Of a stretch of 64,000 nt of DNA, positions 35,053-42,847 are shown piece after piece. The stretch lies in NCBI RefSeq assembly GCF_001440395.1, contig NZ_LLXZ01000118.1, forward strand, positions 1 to 64,000, in the 5' to 3' direction. This DNA comes from Bradyrhizobium jicamae (GTDB taxonomy: Bacteria > Pseudomonadota > Alphaproteobacteria > Rhizobiales > Xanthobacteraceae). A model generated the notes under the pieces. The model did no database searches and had not been told where the DNA came from. It saw only the letters and a list, made by a program, of their open reading frames with translations. How positions within the stretch are numbered: the first letter of the stretch is position 1; every line of letters begins with the position of its first letter. Made by a program: the position numbers and the translations under genes.

Positions 35053-36318
35053 TCAGGCCGTTCTCAATGGGACGACCTTCGATGTTCTTCCATTCATGGT
35101 TTCGTCGATGTGCTGAGCTATGCGCGTCGCGGCGGCGACAAGCGCGCTATCCACCTTATGAATGTAACCCTCCGTCACACTCAGTCCGGCCTGCCCCAGG
35201 AGGGCCTTGATCGTGGGTAGGGAGTAGCCGAGGTCTTCGGCCGTTGATGCGAATGAGTGGCGAAGCCCGTGTGAGGTGATACCCGGCACGGTCTTCCCTG
35301 CTGCATCCTTGAGCCATCGCGTTAGCCCGGCATGGTGCTTCTGCACACTGGTGACCGAGGGAAACACGTATTTGGATTTGGAGCGACCCGCGGCTTCCTG
35401 GATCACGGCTAGGGCGGTCGATCCGATCGGTCGAATGCTCTTTCCGGTTTTCGTTTCCTGCAGTCGGAGAACCATTCCTGCCGCATCGACGTCTGTCTTC
35501 AAGAGACCTTCGATCTCTCGCAAACGAGCGCCCGTTAGCGCAGCGGCACGCACGGCCAAGATTGGCTGCCAGTTTCCGCCATCGTGATCGGCGCGCTTCA
35601 AGCATTTGCCAAGTTCCCGATAGCCGGCATCATCGAGCCGCCACTGCCTCTTCTTGTCCTTGGGGCGCACAACACCGGTCGCCGGGTTGTCTGAGCGGTA
35701 ACCTTCGTGCACTGCATATGTGAGGATCCCGCCAAGTAACCCCTTCGTGCGGGCCGCAGCTCCGGGACCGCCTCGCGAAATGGCGCGTTTACGCTTCGCT
35801 GTCTTAAACTCGCCCGCCGTCTTGCCGGCAATGACGTCTTGGATGAACTTCCGAACGTCCGCGGAGGTAAGGTCCTTGACGGTCCGCTTCCCGATCAGGG
35901 GGACGATGTGCCGGTTGATGCGCCCCTTGTCAGTATAAAGGGTCGAGGACCGCTTGGTGCCTCCGCGCCTGGTCATGATCAGGCCCTTTTCGGCCTTCGC
36001 CAAGTATTCTTGGCAAAGCTCCTCGATTGTCATGGCGCCACGGGCGAGCTTCTTATTTTCCGCCGGATCTGCACCCTTAACGACCTCAGCCAGAAGAAGC
36101 CTGGCTTGGCGCCGCGCCTCCTCGACGGTCAGGACACCGAATCGGCCTACGGTCAGCCGGCGGCTCCGGCCGTTGGCGTTCCTATATTGCACCAGGAATG
36201 ACTTGGCGCCGCTTGCCTTGACCCGCAGGCCGAACCCTGGAAGTTCGTCATCCCACAGGAATAGCTCACCCTTGGCCGCCTTTGCGGCGTCTACGGTCCT
36301 TTTAGTGAGCTTCGGCAT
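35053..36318 (-). CDS. int: Tyrosine site-specific integrase (DUF4102 type)
   Basis: 421 aa. DUF4102 N-terminal domain ([31 protein letters not shown]) typical of tRNA-targeting integrases, then an SAM-like core-binding domain and the catalytic domain: Arg in [12 protein letters not shown], Lys in [17 protein letters not shown], and Tyr in [10 protein letters not shown]. The usual LGH before the Tyr is LLGQ, so the third His is replaced by Gln. It sits next to attR and far from the intact tRNA, with arm-site repeats directly upstream of its start. Confidence 0.95.
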   Translation of the reverse strand: MPKLTKRTVDAAKAAKGELFLWDDELPGFGLRVKASGAKSFLVQYRNANGRSRRLTVGRFGVLTVEEARRQARLLLAEVVKGADPAENKKLARGAMTIEELCQEYLAKAEKGLIMTRRGGTKRSSTLYTDKGRINRHIVPLIGKRTVKDLTSADVRKFIQDVIAGKTAGEFKTAKRKRAISRGGPGAAARTKGLLGGILTYAVHEGYRSDNPATGVVRPKDKKRQWRLDDAGYRELGKCLKRADHDGGNWQPILAVRAAALTGARLREIEGLLKTDVDAAGMVLRLQETKTGKSIRPIGSTALAVIQEAAGRSKSKYVFPSVTSVQKHHAGLTRWLKDAAGKTVPGITSHGLRHSFASTAEDLGYSLPTIKALLGQAGLSVTEGYIHKVDSALVAAATRIAQHIDETMNGRTSKVVPLRTA

Positions 36319-36327
36319 AAAACCCTC

Positions 36328-36347
36328 GGGTAAGCACCAGGTAAGCA
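36328..36347 (+). repeat. Candidate integrase arm sites, right end
   Basis: GGGTAAGCA at 36328 and AGGTAAGCA at 36339, 11 bases apart, the same spacing and orientation as at 18666/18677. A further GGGTAAGCA is at 36446-36454, 21 bases before attR. They also cover the integrase promoter, so the integrase may repress itself. Confidence 0.6.
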
Positions 36348-36474
36348 GGAGGTAGGGAACGAGGGTAAAGACGAGAAATTGTCGAAGCCCTCAAATCAGC
36401 CCGAAAACACGGTACTTTGACCAATAGGCAAATTCAAGAATTTTGGGGTAAGCAGAGGTAACAACTATGACGTT

Positions 36475-36521
36475 GCCCTCTCAAGGCTGAAACAGGGGTT
36501 CGATTCCCCTAGGGAGCGCCA
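36475..36521 (+). repeat. attR, 47-bp attachment repeat (tRNA-Glu 3' fragment)
   Basis: Identical to 18573-18619. The bases before it (ATGACGTT) do not form a D arm, so this copy is not a functional tRNA. Confidence 0.95.
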
Positions 36522-36738
36522 GCGGCAAAATCTGCCAGTGTATTTGCGGCTAAATTTCCGATTTTTATCCCACTCACGTTTCCAGTGGGATACTTACTGT
36601 TCCCGTTTCAGTCCTGTGAAATCGTCGTGGCACCTGTTTGCGTGGCAATGAAACGGATATAACCCCCGGTTGAGCCTCCCAGCCACGACACCCATCGCAT
36701 AAGACGCTACCCACTGCCGATGCCGGTCTCGCAAGGGA

Positions 36739-37050
36739 ATGCAAATGGTTCAAACTTGGGATTTCCAAATCCACGTGGCAAGTGAGAACGGTCGCCCGGC
36801 GAGTAATTGGGATATACGGGTCGATTTCGGCATTTGGCGTGACGACGCGAGCGGAGTTACTGACGATGAGGGATGGGCAGAACTCGCGATTGAAGTTGGT
36901 GATCATCAAGAATCGGCGTTAGTGGCTCAGTCGATATAGCTGAGCGGACCTTGGCCAATGGGCTCAATCTTGCTGGCAGAAAATGTTGCAATAGAGGATG
37001 GGGCCAAACTCTCATTCACTGTGTCGGACGAGGCTTGGAGAGACATGTAA
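36739..37050 (+). pseudogene. Small gene interrupted by an in-frame TAG
   Basis: MQMVQTWDFQIHVASENGRP leads to ..QESALVAQSI and a TAG at 36937; the same frame then continues with LLAENVAIEDGAKLSFTVSD to a TAA at 37050, giving 103 codons that read as one small beta domain. The part before the TAG could instead be an intact 66-aa protein. Confidence 0.4.
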
Positions 37051-37134
37051 CGTTACTGGATGCCCACCACTCCCGCACTCGCGCCTAAGGATTGCAAAGT
37101 CGAGTCGGCAATACGCCCCACACAAACCGCTAGC

Positions 37135-37230
37135 TTATCCGATTAACTTCGCCATGGCCGTATCAGCCGTTTTCTTTCGGCTCGCCGCCTTAGTGTAGCG
37201 CTCCACCTCTTCCAAAGTTTGATGGCCCAA
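37135..37230 (-). pseudogene. C-terminal fragment of a tyrosine integrase
   Basis: LGHQTLEEVERYTKAASRKK followed by TADTAMAKLIG and a stop is the last 31 residues of a phage-type integrase, with the LGH box and catalytic Tyr. Homology stops exactly at the edge of the inverted element at 37232, where the rest of the gene is missing. It is not part of the integrase at 35053. Confidence 0.8.
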
Positions 37231-37231
37231 A

Positions 37232-37285
37232 TTACGGTGACAGTGCACTAAACTATCAACGCAGTTAAATACACTGTCACCGTAA
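37232..37285. repeat. 14-bp perfect inverted repeat (TTACGGTGACAGTG)
   Basis: TTACGGTGACAGTG at 37232-37245 and its complement at 37272-37285 enclose 26 bases. The same core with a longer match (TACGGTGACAGTGC-C-AAACT) recurs singly at 40256. Resembles REP-type elements mobilised by transposases. Confidence 0.6.
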
Positions 37286-37306
37286 CAGTGTCGCGGCGAC
37301 CGGCCG

Positions 37307-38608
37307 TCAGGTCGTCGCCGTTCGCAAAAGTCCCTTCCACTCCCGATCGAGCCGTCGGAGCGCGTCGACAAGCGGCACCGCCGTGAGGCCGCCATCGGTC
37401 TCGATGACGAGATCAAACTGTCTCAGCCGCGACAGAGCGTGATCGACGTCGAAATCGGCGGAGACTCCGATCACTCGCGCCAGAATCTCTTCGATCCGCG
37501 CATCGAGTACGTAACGCGTGACGGGCTTCGCTTCGATCAACAGGCCGTAATAGGCAAGCAGCACTTCTTTCCAGTCCTGATCCTCCGCCTCGCCGATCAG
37601 GTAAGTGAAGATGCCGGCATTATTATTGACGTTGCGGTAATAGACGTTGTCGGTGACCTGCTTCTGGTGGATCAGCGACTGGCGGTGGAAATTTCCCCAC
37701 TGCCGCAGCAGGAAGGCGCCCAGCGCCAGTATTCCGCTGAGCGCGGCCAGCGCCTGCTCCATGTCCCGGTCCTGCATCGTGCCGGAAAGGCCGAGGTAGA
37801 ATCCGGCGACCAAAAACAGCACTGTAAGGGTCGATGCCAGCTTGATCAGGATCGGAACGCCGCCGAGAATTGCCGGCACCCCCAGCATGAGATGGTCAAG
37901 CAGGCTTCTGACCACTCGCACATTGGGAAACAGTGCCTTGAGATCGGCGCGCGCAATGTGCCGGAAATACTTGAACAGCACCGCGCCGCTGCGGACTTTT
38001 TGTCCGCCGCGTCGTGCGCTCGACAATGCCCTGCGCGTTTCGTCCGAGCTCATATCGTCGGGCTTGGTCGCGACCATCAGCACGACGTCGTCGTAGACCT
38101 TTACCTCGAGTGGACGCTTGCGCAGGCCGAACCAAGCCGGAATCTCGATCGTCTCTATGTGGCTGCCCCGGCGGAACATGCGGACATCGCGATAATCCTC
38201 GATCGGCGCCTTGATCTTCACCCGTACCCGGGCGCGCTCGGCAAAGGCCTTTGTGATGTCCTCATGCGAGACCTCGACGAAGTTGGCATCGGTCAATACG
38301 CGGACGAATTCCTCGCTCAATTGCCGGTAGGGCTCGCTCAGATCCTTGGCGAAGCCGAACTCGCGCGGGTCGACCTCGGGATCGAAGTAAAAATAGGTCT
38401 CGCGCAGCTGATCGAGCTCTGCGGAGTATTCATAGTGCAGGATGGCACCGAGCATGCGGGCCAGCTGCGTGAATTTTTCTTGGTCGGCCTCGTCAAGACG
38501 GCCCTCGGCAGCCAGCCCGTCGATGATGTCAGACTTGCGCAGCGGAATGACGCGGTCGCGCTGCTGGCGCGGGGCGACCAGGGGGCCGACCTCTGCGGGC
38601 GCATCCAT
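37307..38608 (-). CDS. DUF3754 (TMEM143-like) membrane protein
   Basis: 433 aa. The N-terminal 230 residues are soluble with RVKIKAPIEDYRDVRMFRRG and the DUF3754 feature GAVLFKYFRHIARADLKALFPN; two membrane helices follow (AILGGVPILIKLASTLTVLFLVAG, ALAALSGILALGAFLLRQW), then YYRNVNNNAGIFTYLIGEAEDQDWKEVLLAYYGLL. Family function unknown. ATG at 38608; a GTG one codon earlier is possible. Confidence 0.85.
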   Translation of the reverse strand: MDAPAEVGPLVAPRQQRDRVIPLRKSDIIDGLAAEGRLDEADQEKFTQLARMLGAILHYEYSAELDQLRETYFYFDPEVDPREFGFAKDLSEPYRQLSEEFVRVLTDANFVEVSHEDITKAFAERARVRVKIKAPIEDYRDVRMFRRGSHIETIEIPAWFGLRKRPLEVKVYDDVVLMVATKPDDMSSDETRRALSSARRGGQKVRSGAVLFKYFRHIARADLKALFPNVRVVRSLLDHLMLGVPAILGGVPILIKLASTLTVLFLVAGFYLGLSGTMQDRDMEQALAALSGILALGAFLLRQWGNFHRQSLIHQKQVTDNVYYRNVNNNAGIFTYLIGEAEDQDWKEVLLAYYGLLIEAKPVTRYVLDARIEEILARVIGVSADFDVDHALSRLRQFDLVIETDGGLTAVPLVDALRRLDREWKGLLRTATT

Positions 38609-38722
38609 CACAAACCGCCCGCCGGCCTCGGAAACGCTTCCGCGACCCGGATCCGGAACTTGATTGCGACCCGCACCTTCATCGGCCCCGACAACGTATC
38701 AATGCCATAGCGGGGATCGATA

Positions 38723-38760
38723 GGTCATGGATGGAATGCCGCGTCAAGCCCGGCCCTGAC
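38723..38760. repeat. Degenerate CCGGGCTTGAC-class repeat
   Basis: GTCATGGATGGAATGCCGCG then TCAAGCCCGG, a half copy of the family seen at 8810 and 15761. Confidence 0.6.
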
Positions 38761-38871
38761 CGTAGATCATGCCGCGGCGCGCCCGTGGTTCTTCAACCAA
38801 AACGCCAGCGCGACAAAGCTGATGCGCCTCACGCATACGCAAAAACGGCAACCGTTCCCTTCACAGCAACG

Positions 38872-40080
38872 CTATCGCGCCGCCGTCACCCGCAGCGATC
38901 TCCTCGGAGCCCGTTCGGGGCCCGATTCCATATCCGCGATCGGGCGGCGGTAGGTCGCGATGCGGCGCAGCCAGCCGACCTCGAAGACTCGGTTGGAGGG
39001 AAGGTTGCGAATCCTCTGCTGCAGGACGAACTGCGCCGCATCGGCGAATTCGGCGCGCACGGCCTTCGGATCGCCGGTCACGCCGTTCATCCTGAGCAGC
39101 ACCTGCTTGAGACCCCATCCCTGCCGTCGCCCGGTCTCCCGGTTCATGGCGGCTTCGTTCGGGTTGGTGCCCTCGCCCTTGAAATTGATGTAGTCGATCA
39201 GCGGATAGAAATTCTCGCTAGCGCGAACGACGCGCGTAAACTGGAGGACGATATGGTCGCGCTCCGGGCCCTCGGGCGTCGTCTTGAGGATCTTCTCCAT
39301 CGCGCCTTGCGCCCGCGCCATCATGAATTGCGTCTGCTCTGCCACGGTGTCGAGCAGGAACTGCCTCAACTCATTCATCTGCGGCGAGTTGGCGTGCTTC
39401 CTGAACTCTGCCCGGCTGGTCCACGGGTTGGCCGGAATTTGCGTCTGGTCCAGCCAGGTGGGCAAACGCACGTTCTTCTTGCGCATGGATTCGAGCAGGG
39501 CCGGGAAGCTCTCCTCGAAAGGCAGCCATTTGCCGACAGGAAACCAGATGAAATGACCGATGCCCAGGGACGCGAATTCCTCGTTCGCATTCCATGACGT
39601 GATCGCCTCACGTTTTCCGCCCGTTTCATTCAGCCAGATCTTCTGGCCGATCTTCTTCGCCAGATCGTCCGGCAAGACGAGCTGGGGTACAGGTAAATCC
39701 TTGGCCTCTAAACTCTTGGCCTCCAAATTCCTGGCGTCGGGGCTCGATTTCCGCACCTCCGGCATTTGAACGGCAGCTTCCGGCGCCGGCTTCTGCACCT
39801 CATCCTGTCGCAGGACTGTTTCGGGATCCGGCTTTGGCGGGCGGGATGCTTGCGGGGCGCCAGGCCCATCCTGCTCCTTTTCGTTGTCAGCGACGCGTGT
39901 CGTGGCCGGCGCGGCTGTTTCCGCCAATGCCGTTTGCGTCGCCATGTCGGCGACGATGACACACGAGAGCAGCCATGCGCCGCAAGCAAGCGCCTTCGCG
40001 CTGTACTGTCCGGGCTTCGCTGACCGTGCCGTTCTCCCGCCGCCACCCGCACGCCGGCGGCCAATGAAATCACCGCCCAT
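38872..40080 (-). CDS. Exported protein of unknown function (402 aa)
   Basis: A basic start, then a hydrophobic leader (ALACGAWLLSCVIVADMATQTALA), about 90 residues of Pro/Glu/Lys-rich linker with repeats LEAKSLEAKDL, and a domain starting KIWLNETGGKREAITSWNANEEFASLGIGHFIWFPVGK. I recall this domain (IW.NE.GG...ltsWN.gE.FaSLGIGHFIWyP) as a conserved periplasmic family of unknown function. The N-terminal start is uncertain between 40080, 40086 and 40197. Confidence 0.75.
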   Translation of the reverse strand: MGGDFIGRRRAGGGGRTARSAKPGQYSAKALACGAWLLSCVIVADMATQTALAETAAPATTRVADNEKEQDGPGAPQASRPPKPDPETVLRQDEVQKPAPEAAVQMPEVRKSSPDARNLEAKSLEAKDLPVPQLVLPDDLAKKIGQKIWLNETGGKREAITSWNANEEFASLGIGHFIWFPVGKWLPFEESFPALLESMRKKNVRLPTWLDQTQIPANPWTSRAEFRKHANSPQMNELRQFLLDTVAEQTQFMMARAQGAMEKILKTTPEGPERDHIVLQFTRVVRASENFYPLIDYINFKGEGTNPNEAAMNRETGRRQGWGLKQVLLRMNGVTGDPKAVRAEFADAAQFVLQQRIRNLPSNRVFEVGWLRRIATYRRPIADMESGPERAPRRSLRVTAAR

Positions 40081-40255
40081 GTCCATGTTTCCGAAGGCTA
40101 GCCTGACGGGAAGGGTCGTACAGGTGAACAACACGATGCGTATGGCGAAATCGTGGGGCCATAATGGCGGCCCGGTGCCGCGCCACATGGGCGACAATCC
40201 TGCGCATTTGCGCCGACGATGGGGGCGAGAAAGAGGCCCCCTGAAAACATCGAAA

Positions 40256-40271
40256 TACGGTGACAGTGCGC
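40256..40271 (+). repeat. Third copy of the TACGGTGACAGTG element
   Basis: TACGGTGACAGTGCGC, followed by GAAACTCTCA; compare 37233 TACGGTGACAGTGCAC followed by TAAACTATCA. Confidence 0.55.
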
Positions 40272-40292
40272 GAAACTCTCATCAGGAGCCTG

Positions 40293-40484
40293 CTAGGTCC
40301 CGAGAAGTGCCGTAGCGAAACTCTGGGAAGCCCACCAGGCTGCGATGAGTTGATTGAGTTGCCCTGCCACAAATCCGCCGGCGCCAAGCAGAGCCCCCAA
40401 GGCGAACTGTGGTCCCTTTGGATTCTCGGCAACGCGCACAGCAATGAATTTCGCAACTCGGAACAAATTCGTCAGATGATCCAT
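40293..40484 (-). CDS. Possible small membrane protein (63 aa)
   Basis: MDHLTNLFRVAKFIAVRVAE then a glycine-rich hydrophobic stretch (ALGALLGAGGFVAGQ). No clear ribosome site; the coding case rests on composition only. Confidence 0.4.
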   Translation of the reverse strand: MDHLTNLFRVAKFIAVRVAENPKGPQFALGALLGAGGFVAGQLNQLIAAWWASQSFATALLGT

Positions 40485-40513
40485 CCCCGCGTATCGCTGC
40501 GCTCATGCGGACA
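40476..40513. repeat. Half copy of the GTAGCCCGGATGAGCG-class repeat
   Basis: ATCCCCGCGTATCGCTGCGC then TCATGCGGAC, the right half of the variant seen whole at 42633 and 49852. Confidence 0.6.
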
Positions 40514-40657
40514 ACTCGCTGCGCGCCGCCGGACGGGTCTCAATAATCACGCATATATGAGCTGTGTTGATAACCGCATGCGGGTTGGAAGGTTTAATCT
40601 CAAGCCGGCGGCGTTAACTGTCCGCAATGCCAGGGCCCCTGTACAGGGAAACCATTG

Positions 40658-42523
40658 ATGGAACGCAAGCTCGCCGCGATCATGGCCGCCGACATCGTCG
40701 GCTACAGCCTGATGATGGCCGAAAACGAGGCCTCCACCTATAAAGAGCTGCGCACGGTCTTCGATAATCTGATCGAACCCACAGTCGCGCGGCATGGCGG
40801 ACGCATCTTCAAGATGACCGGGGACGGGTTTCTTGCGATGTTTCCAAGCGTCAACGAAGCCGTTGATGCGGCCGCTGCTATCCAGCAAGGGTTCGACAAC
40901 GCCCCGTTTGAGCTGCGCATAGGCATCAACCTCGGTGATGTCATCGAGGATAATGGCGATATGTACGGCGACGGCGTTAATGTCGCCACACGGCTAGAGG
41001 CGATGGCCGACCCCGGTAGCATTTTTGTCAGCGGCGCTGTCGTCATGGCCGCAGACCGCAATCGCGGCGAGGTGTTCGCGCGTGTGGGCCGCAGGCGCGC
41101 AAAAAATATTCCGGAGCTTCTTGATGTCTACCGGGTACGGCGCGCGCAATCCTCGTGGCCTCGCTGGCGGAAAGTCCCGAGCGTTCTACGCGGTACCGCT
41201 GCGCGCTGGTCGTATGGCGTCGCCGCCGTAGCCCTTGTCCTCATCGGCACCCAAATCCAACCGCTTTCCCTGGCGGCGATGGTCAGCCGGCTCCCGGCCG
41301 CGCTGTCTTTCGACCAGACCCGCGCCGACCCGCGGCCGTCAGTTGCGGTCATGCCCTTTGCGACCATGAGCGGCGACCAGTCGTACTTTGCAGACGGGCT
41401 GACCGAGGATGTGACCACGGCGCTTGCAAGGAATTCCGAACTTCAGATCATCGCGCGCGACTCCACATATGCCGTGCGCGGGCAGGAAAGCGATGTGCGC
41501 AAGCTCGGGGTAAAGCTGGGCGTTTCCTACGTGGTGGAAGGCAGCGCGCGCCGCGAGGGGGACCGGCTTCGCGTCTCGGCGCAGCTGATCGACGTGAAAT
41601 CGGGCGCGCACCTTTGGTCGCGCAGCTTCGACAGGCAGGTTGCCGACGTCTTCACCGTACAAAGCGAGCTGACCACGGAAATCGTCGCCCAGCTCGCGCC
41701 GTATATCGGCCGAAGTGAAGCCACCGCTGCCGCGCAACGTCCGACCGACAACCTTCAGGCTTACGATCTTGTCCTGCGGGCTCGTCATCGATACCGGCAT
41801 GGCGCCCAGGATGCGGAAGCACTTATGGAGGCACGCGGCATATATCAGCGCGCGCTGGAAATGGACCCGGCCTATGCCGCCGCCCGTGCGGGCTTGGCCC
41901 TCACTTACATCGCGGATGTGGCCAGGAGGTCGAATGGTCGGGCGACAGCGCACGAGCTGGAACTAGGTCTTAGCGAAGCGCGCCAGGCTGTGCGCCTCGA
42001 TCCCAATCTCTCGCTCGGCTATCAGGTGATCAGCTTCGGGCTCGCGGTGCAGGGCGATTATGCAGGCGGCCTGCAGGCCGCCAAGCGCGCCGTCGAACTG
42101 AATCCCAATGACCCGGATAGCATGATGGCATTGGCAAAAGCGCAAGTCCGTTTCGGGGACTACGCGGACGCCGTTGCCAATGCCGAGCGGGCACGTCGCC
42201 TTCATCCCATGGCGCCGGAATATTACGCCTATGTGCATGGCCAGGCGCTTTACGCCGCTGATCGTCGCGATGAGTCGGCAACCGTGATCGCCGAATGCCT
42301 TGTAAGGGCGCCGCGCGATGCCAACTGCCTGCTAATCCAGGCTGCGCTGCAAGGGGGGCGCGGTGACATAGAAGCGGCGCAGCTGACGATGGCAAACTTG
42401 GTAGGGGCCCAACCGACATTTTCGTTAGAGTCAGAGCGCTCTTATCGCCGGTTTGGCAACAAGCCGCTCATGGATCAGTTTCTAAAGGACCTGACGCGGG
42501 CGAAGGCACCGCGGACTGCGTAA
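40658..42523 (+). CDS. Class III adenylate/guanylate cyclase with TolB-like and TPR domains
   Basis: 621 aa. Residues 3-150: cyclase homology domain (AADIVGYSLMMAENEASTY with the first metal Asp, FKMTGDGFLAMF with the second, GINLGDVI). One membrane helix near 190-205 (GVAAVALVLIGTQI). Then a TolB-N/FlgO-like domain (VAVMPFATMSGDQSYFADGLTEDV, YVVEGSARREGDRLRVSAQLID) and TPR repeats to the end. Makes cAMP or cGMP in response to an unknown periplasmic or cytosolic cue. Convergent with a related protein at 42848. Confidence 0.9.
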   Translation: MERKLAAIMAADIVGYSLMMAENEASTYKELRTVFDNLIEPTVARHGGRIFKMTGDGFLAMFPSVNEAVDAAAAIQQGFDNAPFELRIGINLGDVIEDNGDMYGDGVNVATRLEAMADPGSIFVSGAVVMAADRNRGEVFARVGRRRAKNIPELLDVYRVRRAQSSWPRWRKVPSVLRGTAARWSYGVAAVALVLIGTQIQPLSLAAMVSRLPAALSFDQTRADPRPSVAVMPFATMSGDQSYFADGLTEDVTTALARNSELQIIARDSTYAVRGQESDVRKLGVKLGVSYVVEGSARREGDRLRVSAQLIDVKSGAHLWSRSFDRQVADVFTVQSELTTEIVAQLAPYIGRSEATAAAQRPTDNLQAYDLVLRARHRYRHGAQDAEALMEARGIYQRALEMDPAYAAARAGLALTYIADVARRSNGRATAHELELGLSEARQAVRLDPNLSLGYQVISFGLAVQGDYAGGLQAAKRAVELNPNDPDSMMALAKAQVRFGDYADAVANAERARRLHPMAPEYYAYVHGQALYAADRRDESATVIAECLVRAPRDANCLLIQAALQGGRGDIEAAQLTMANLVGAQPTFSLESERSYRRFGNKPLMDQFLKDLTRAKAPRTA

Positions 42524-42587
42524 CAGGATTTTTTGTAGCTTGAATTCAATGAGATAGCAGTTCTCAGTTTCATCTCGTCCGGCGCGC

Positions 42588-42625
42588 CATTGCCGTGCGA
42601 AGTGCGCACTGTCAATCGCGAGCAG
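42588..42625 (+). repeat. Direct repeat left of the wHTH-TPR gene
   Basis: CATTGCCGTGCGAAGTGCGC then ACTGTCAATCGCGAGCAG. The same sequence with a three-base insertion is at 44536-44576, in the same orientation. Confidence 0.6.
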
Positions 42626-42632
42626 CAAGCGC

Positions 42633-42711
42633 AGCCCGGATGAGCGCAGCGACATCCGGGGGATGGTCCATCCCCGCATATCGCTGCGCTCATGCGAGCT
42701 ACTCGCTTTCT
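42633..42711. repeat. GTAGCCCGGATGAGCG-class repeat, ATGGTCCAT variant
   Basis: AGCCCGGATGAGCGCAGCGA, GGGGGATGGTCCATCCCC centre and GCTGCGCTCATGCGAGCTAC. Nearly the same as 49852-49925. Confidence 0.7.
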
Positions 42712-42847
42712 GTTGGAGGACTTGCAAGTCGGTTGCGGTCTGAGCATCGGCCGATGAAGCTTGTAGTTCTGAACGAGGCGTTGTCAGCAAGGAGCGCGCG
42801 TCAAATCGCGCCCTATAGATCAGCCCGTCGATGCGGACGAGCACGGC

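Larger units (their letters stand above)
18573..36521. mobile_element. 17.9-kb integrative element in tRNA-Glu (satellite- or reduced-prophage-like)
   Basis: Bounded by a perfect 47-bp direct repeat of the tRNA 3' half, with an integrase 157 bases inside the right copy. Gene content: integrase, AlpA-like protein, RepA-like ATPase, DUF5681 small-gene chain, and cargo (patatin, nuclease, lipoprotein, membrane proteins). Base composition is visibly poorer in GC than the flanks, most of all at 20-27 kb. I see no capsid, portal, tail, large terminase, relaxase or type IV secretion gene, so self-transfer is unlikely; spread by a helper phage is an inference. Confidence 0.92.

Noticed and set aside
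36567..36592. Hairpin ATCCCACT/AGTGGGAT as a terminator
   Set aside because: T bases lie on the wrong side of the stem for either strand and no gene ends there.
37439..38710. 423-aa open frame on the plus strand
   Set aside because: It is the antisense shadow of the DUF3754 gene; its residue mix (His/Arg/Gln-rich, no domain) is that of reversed GC-rich coding DNA.
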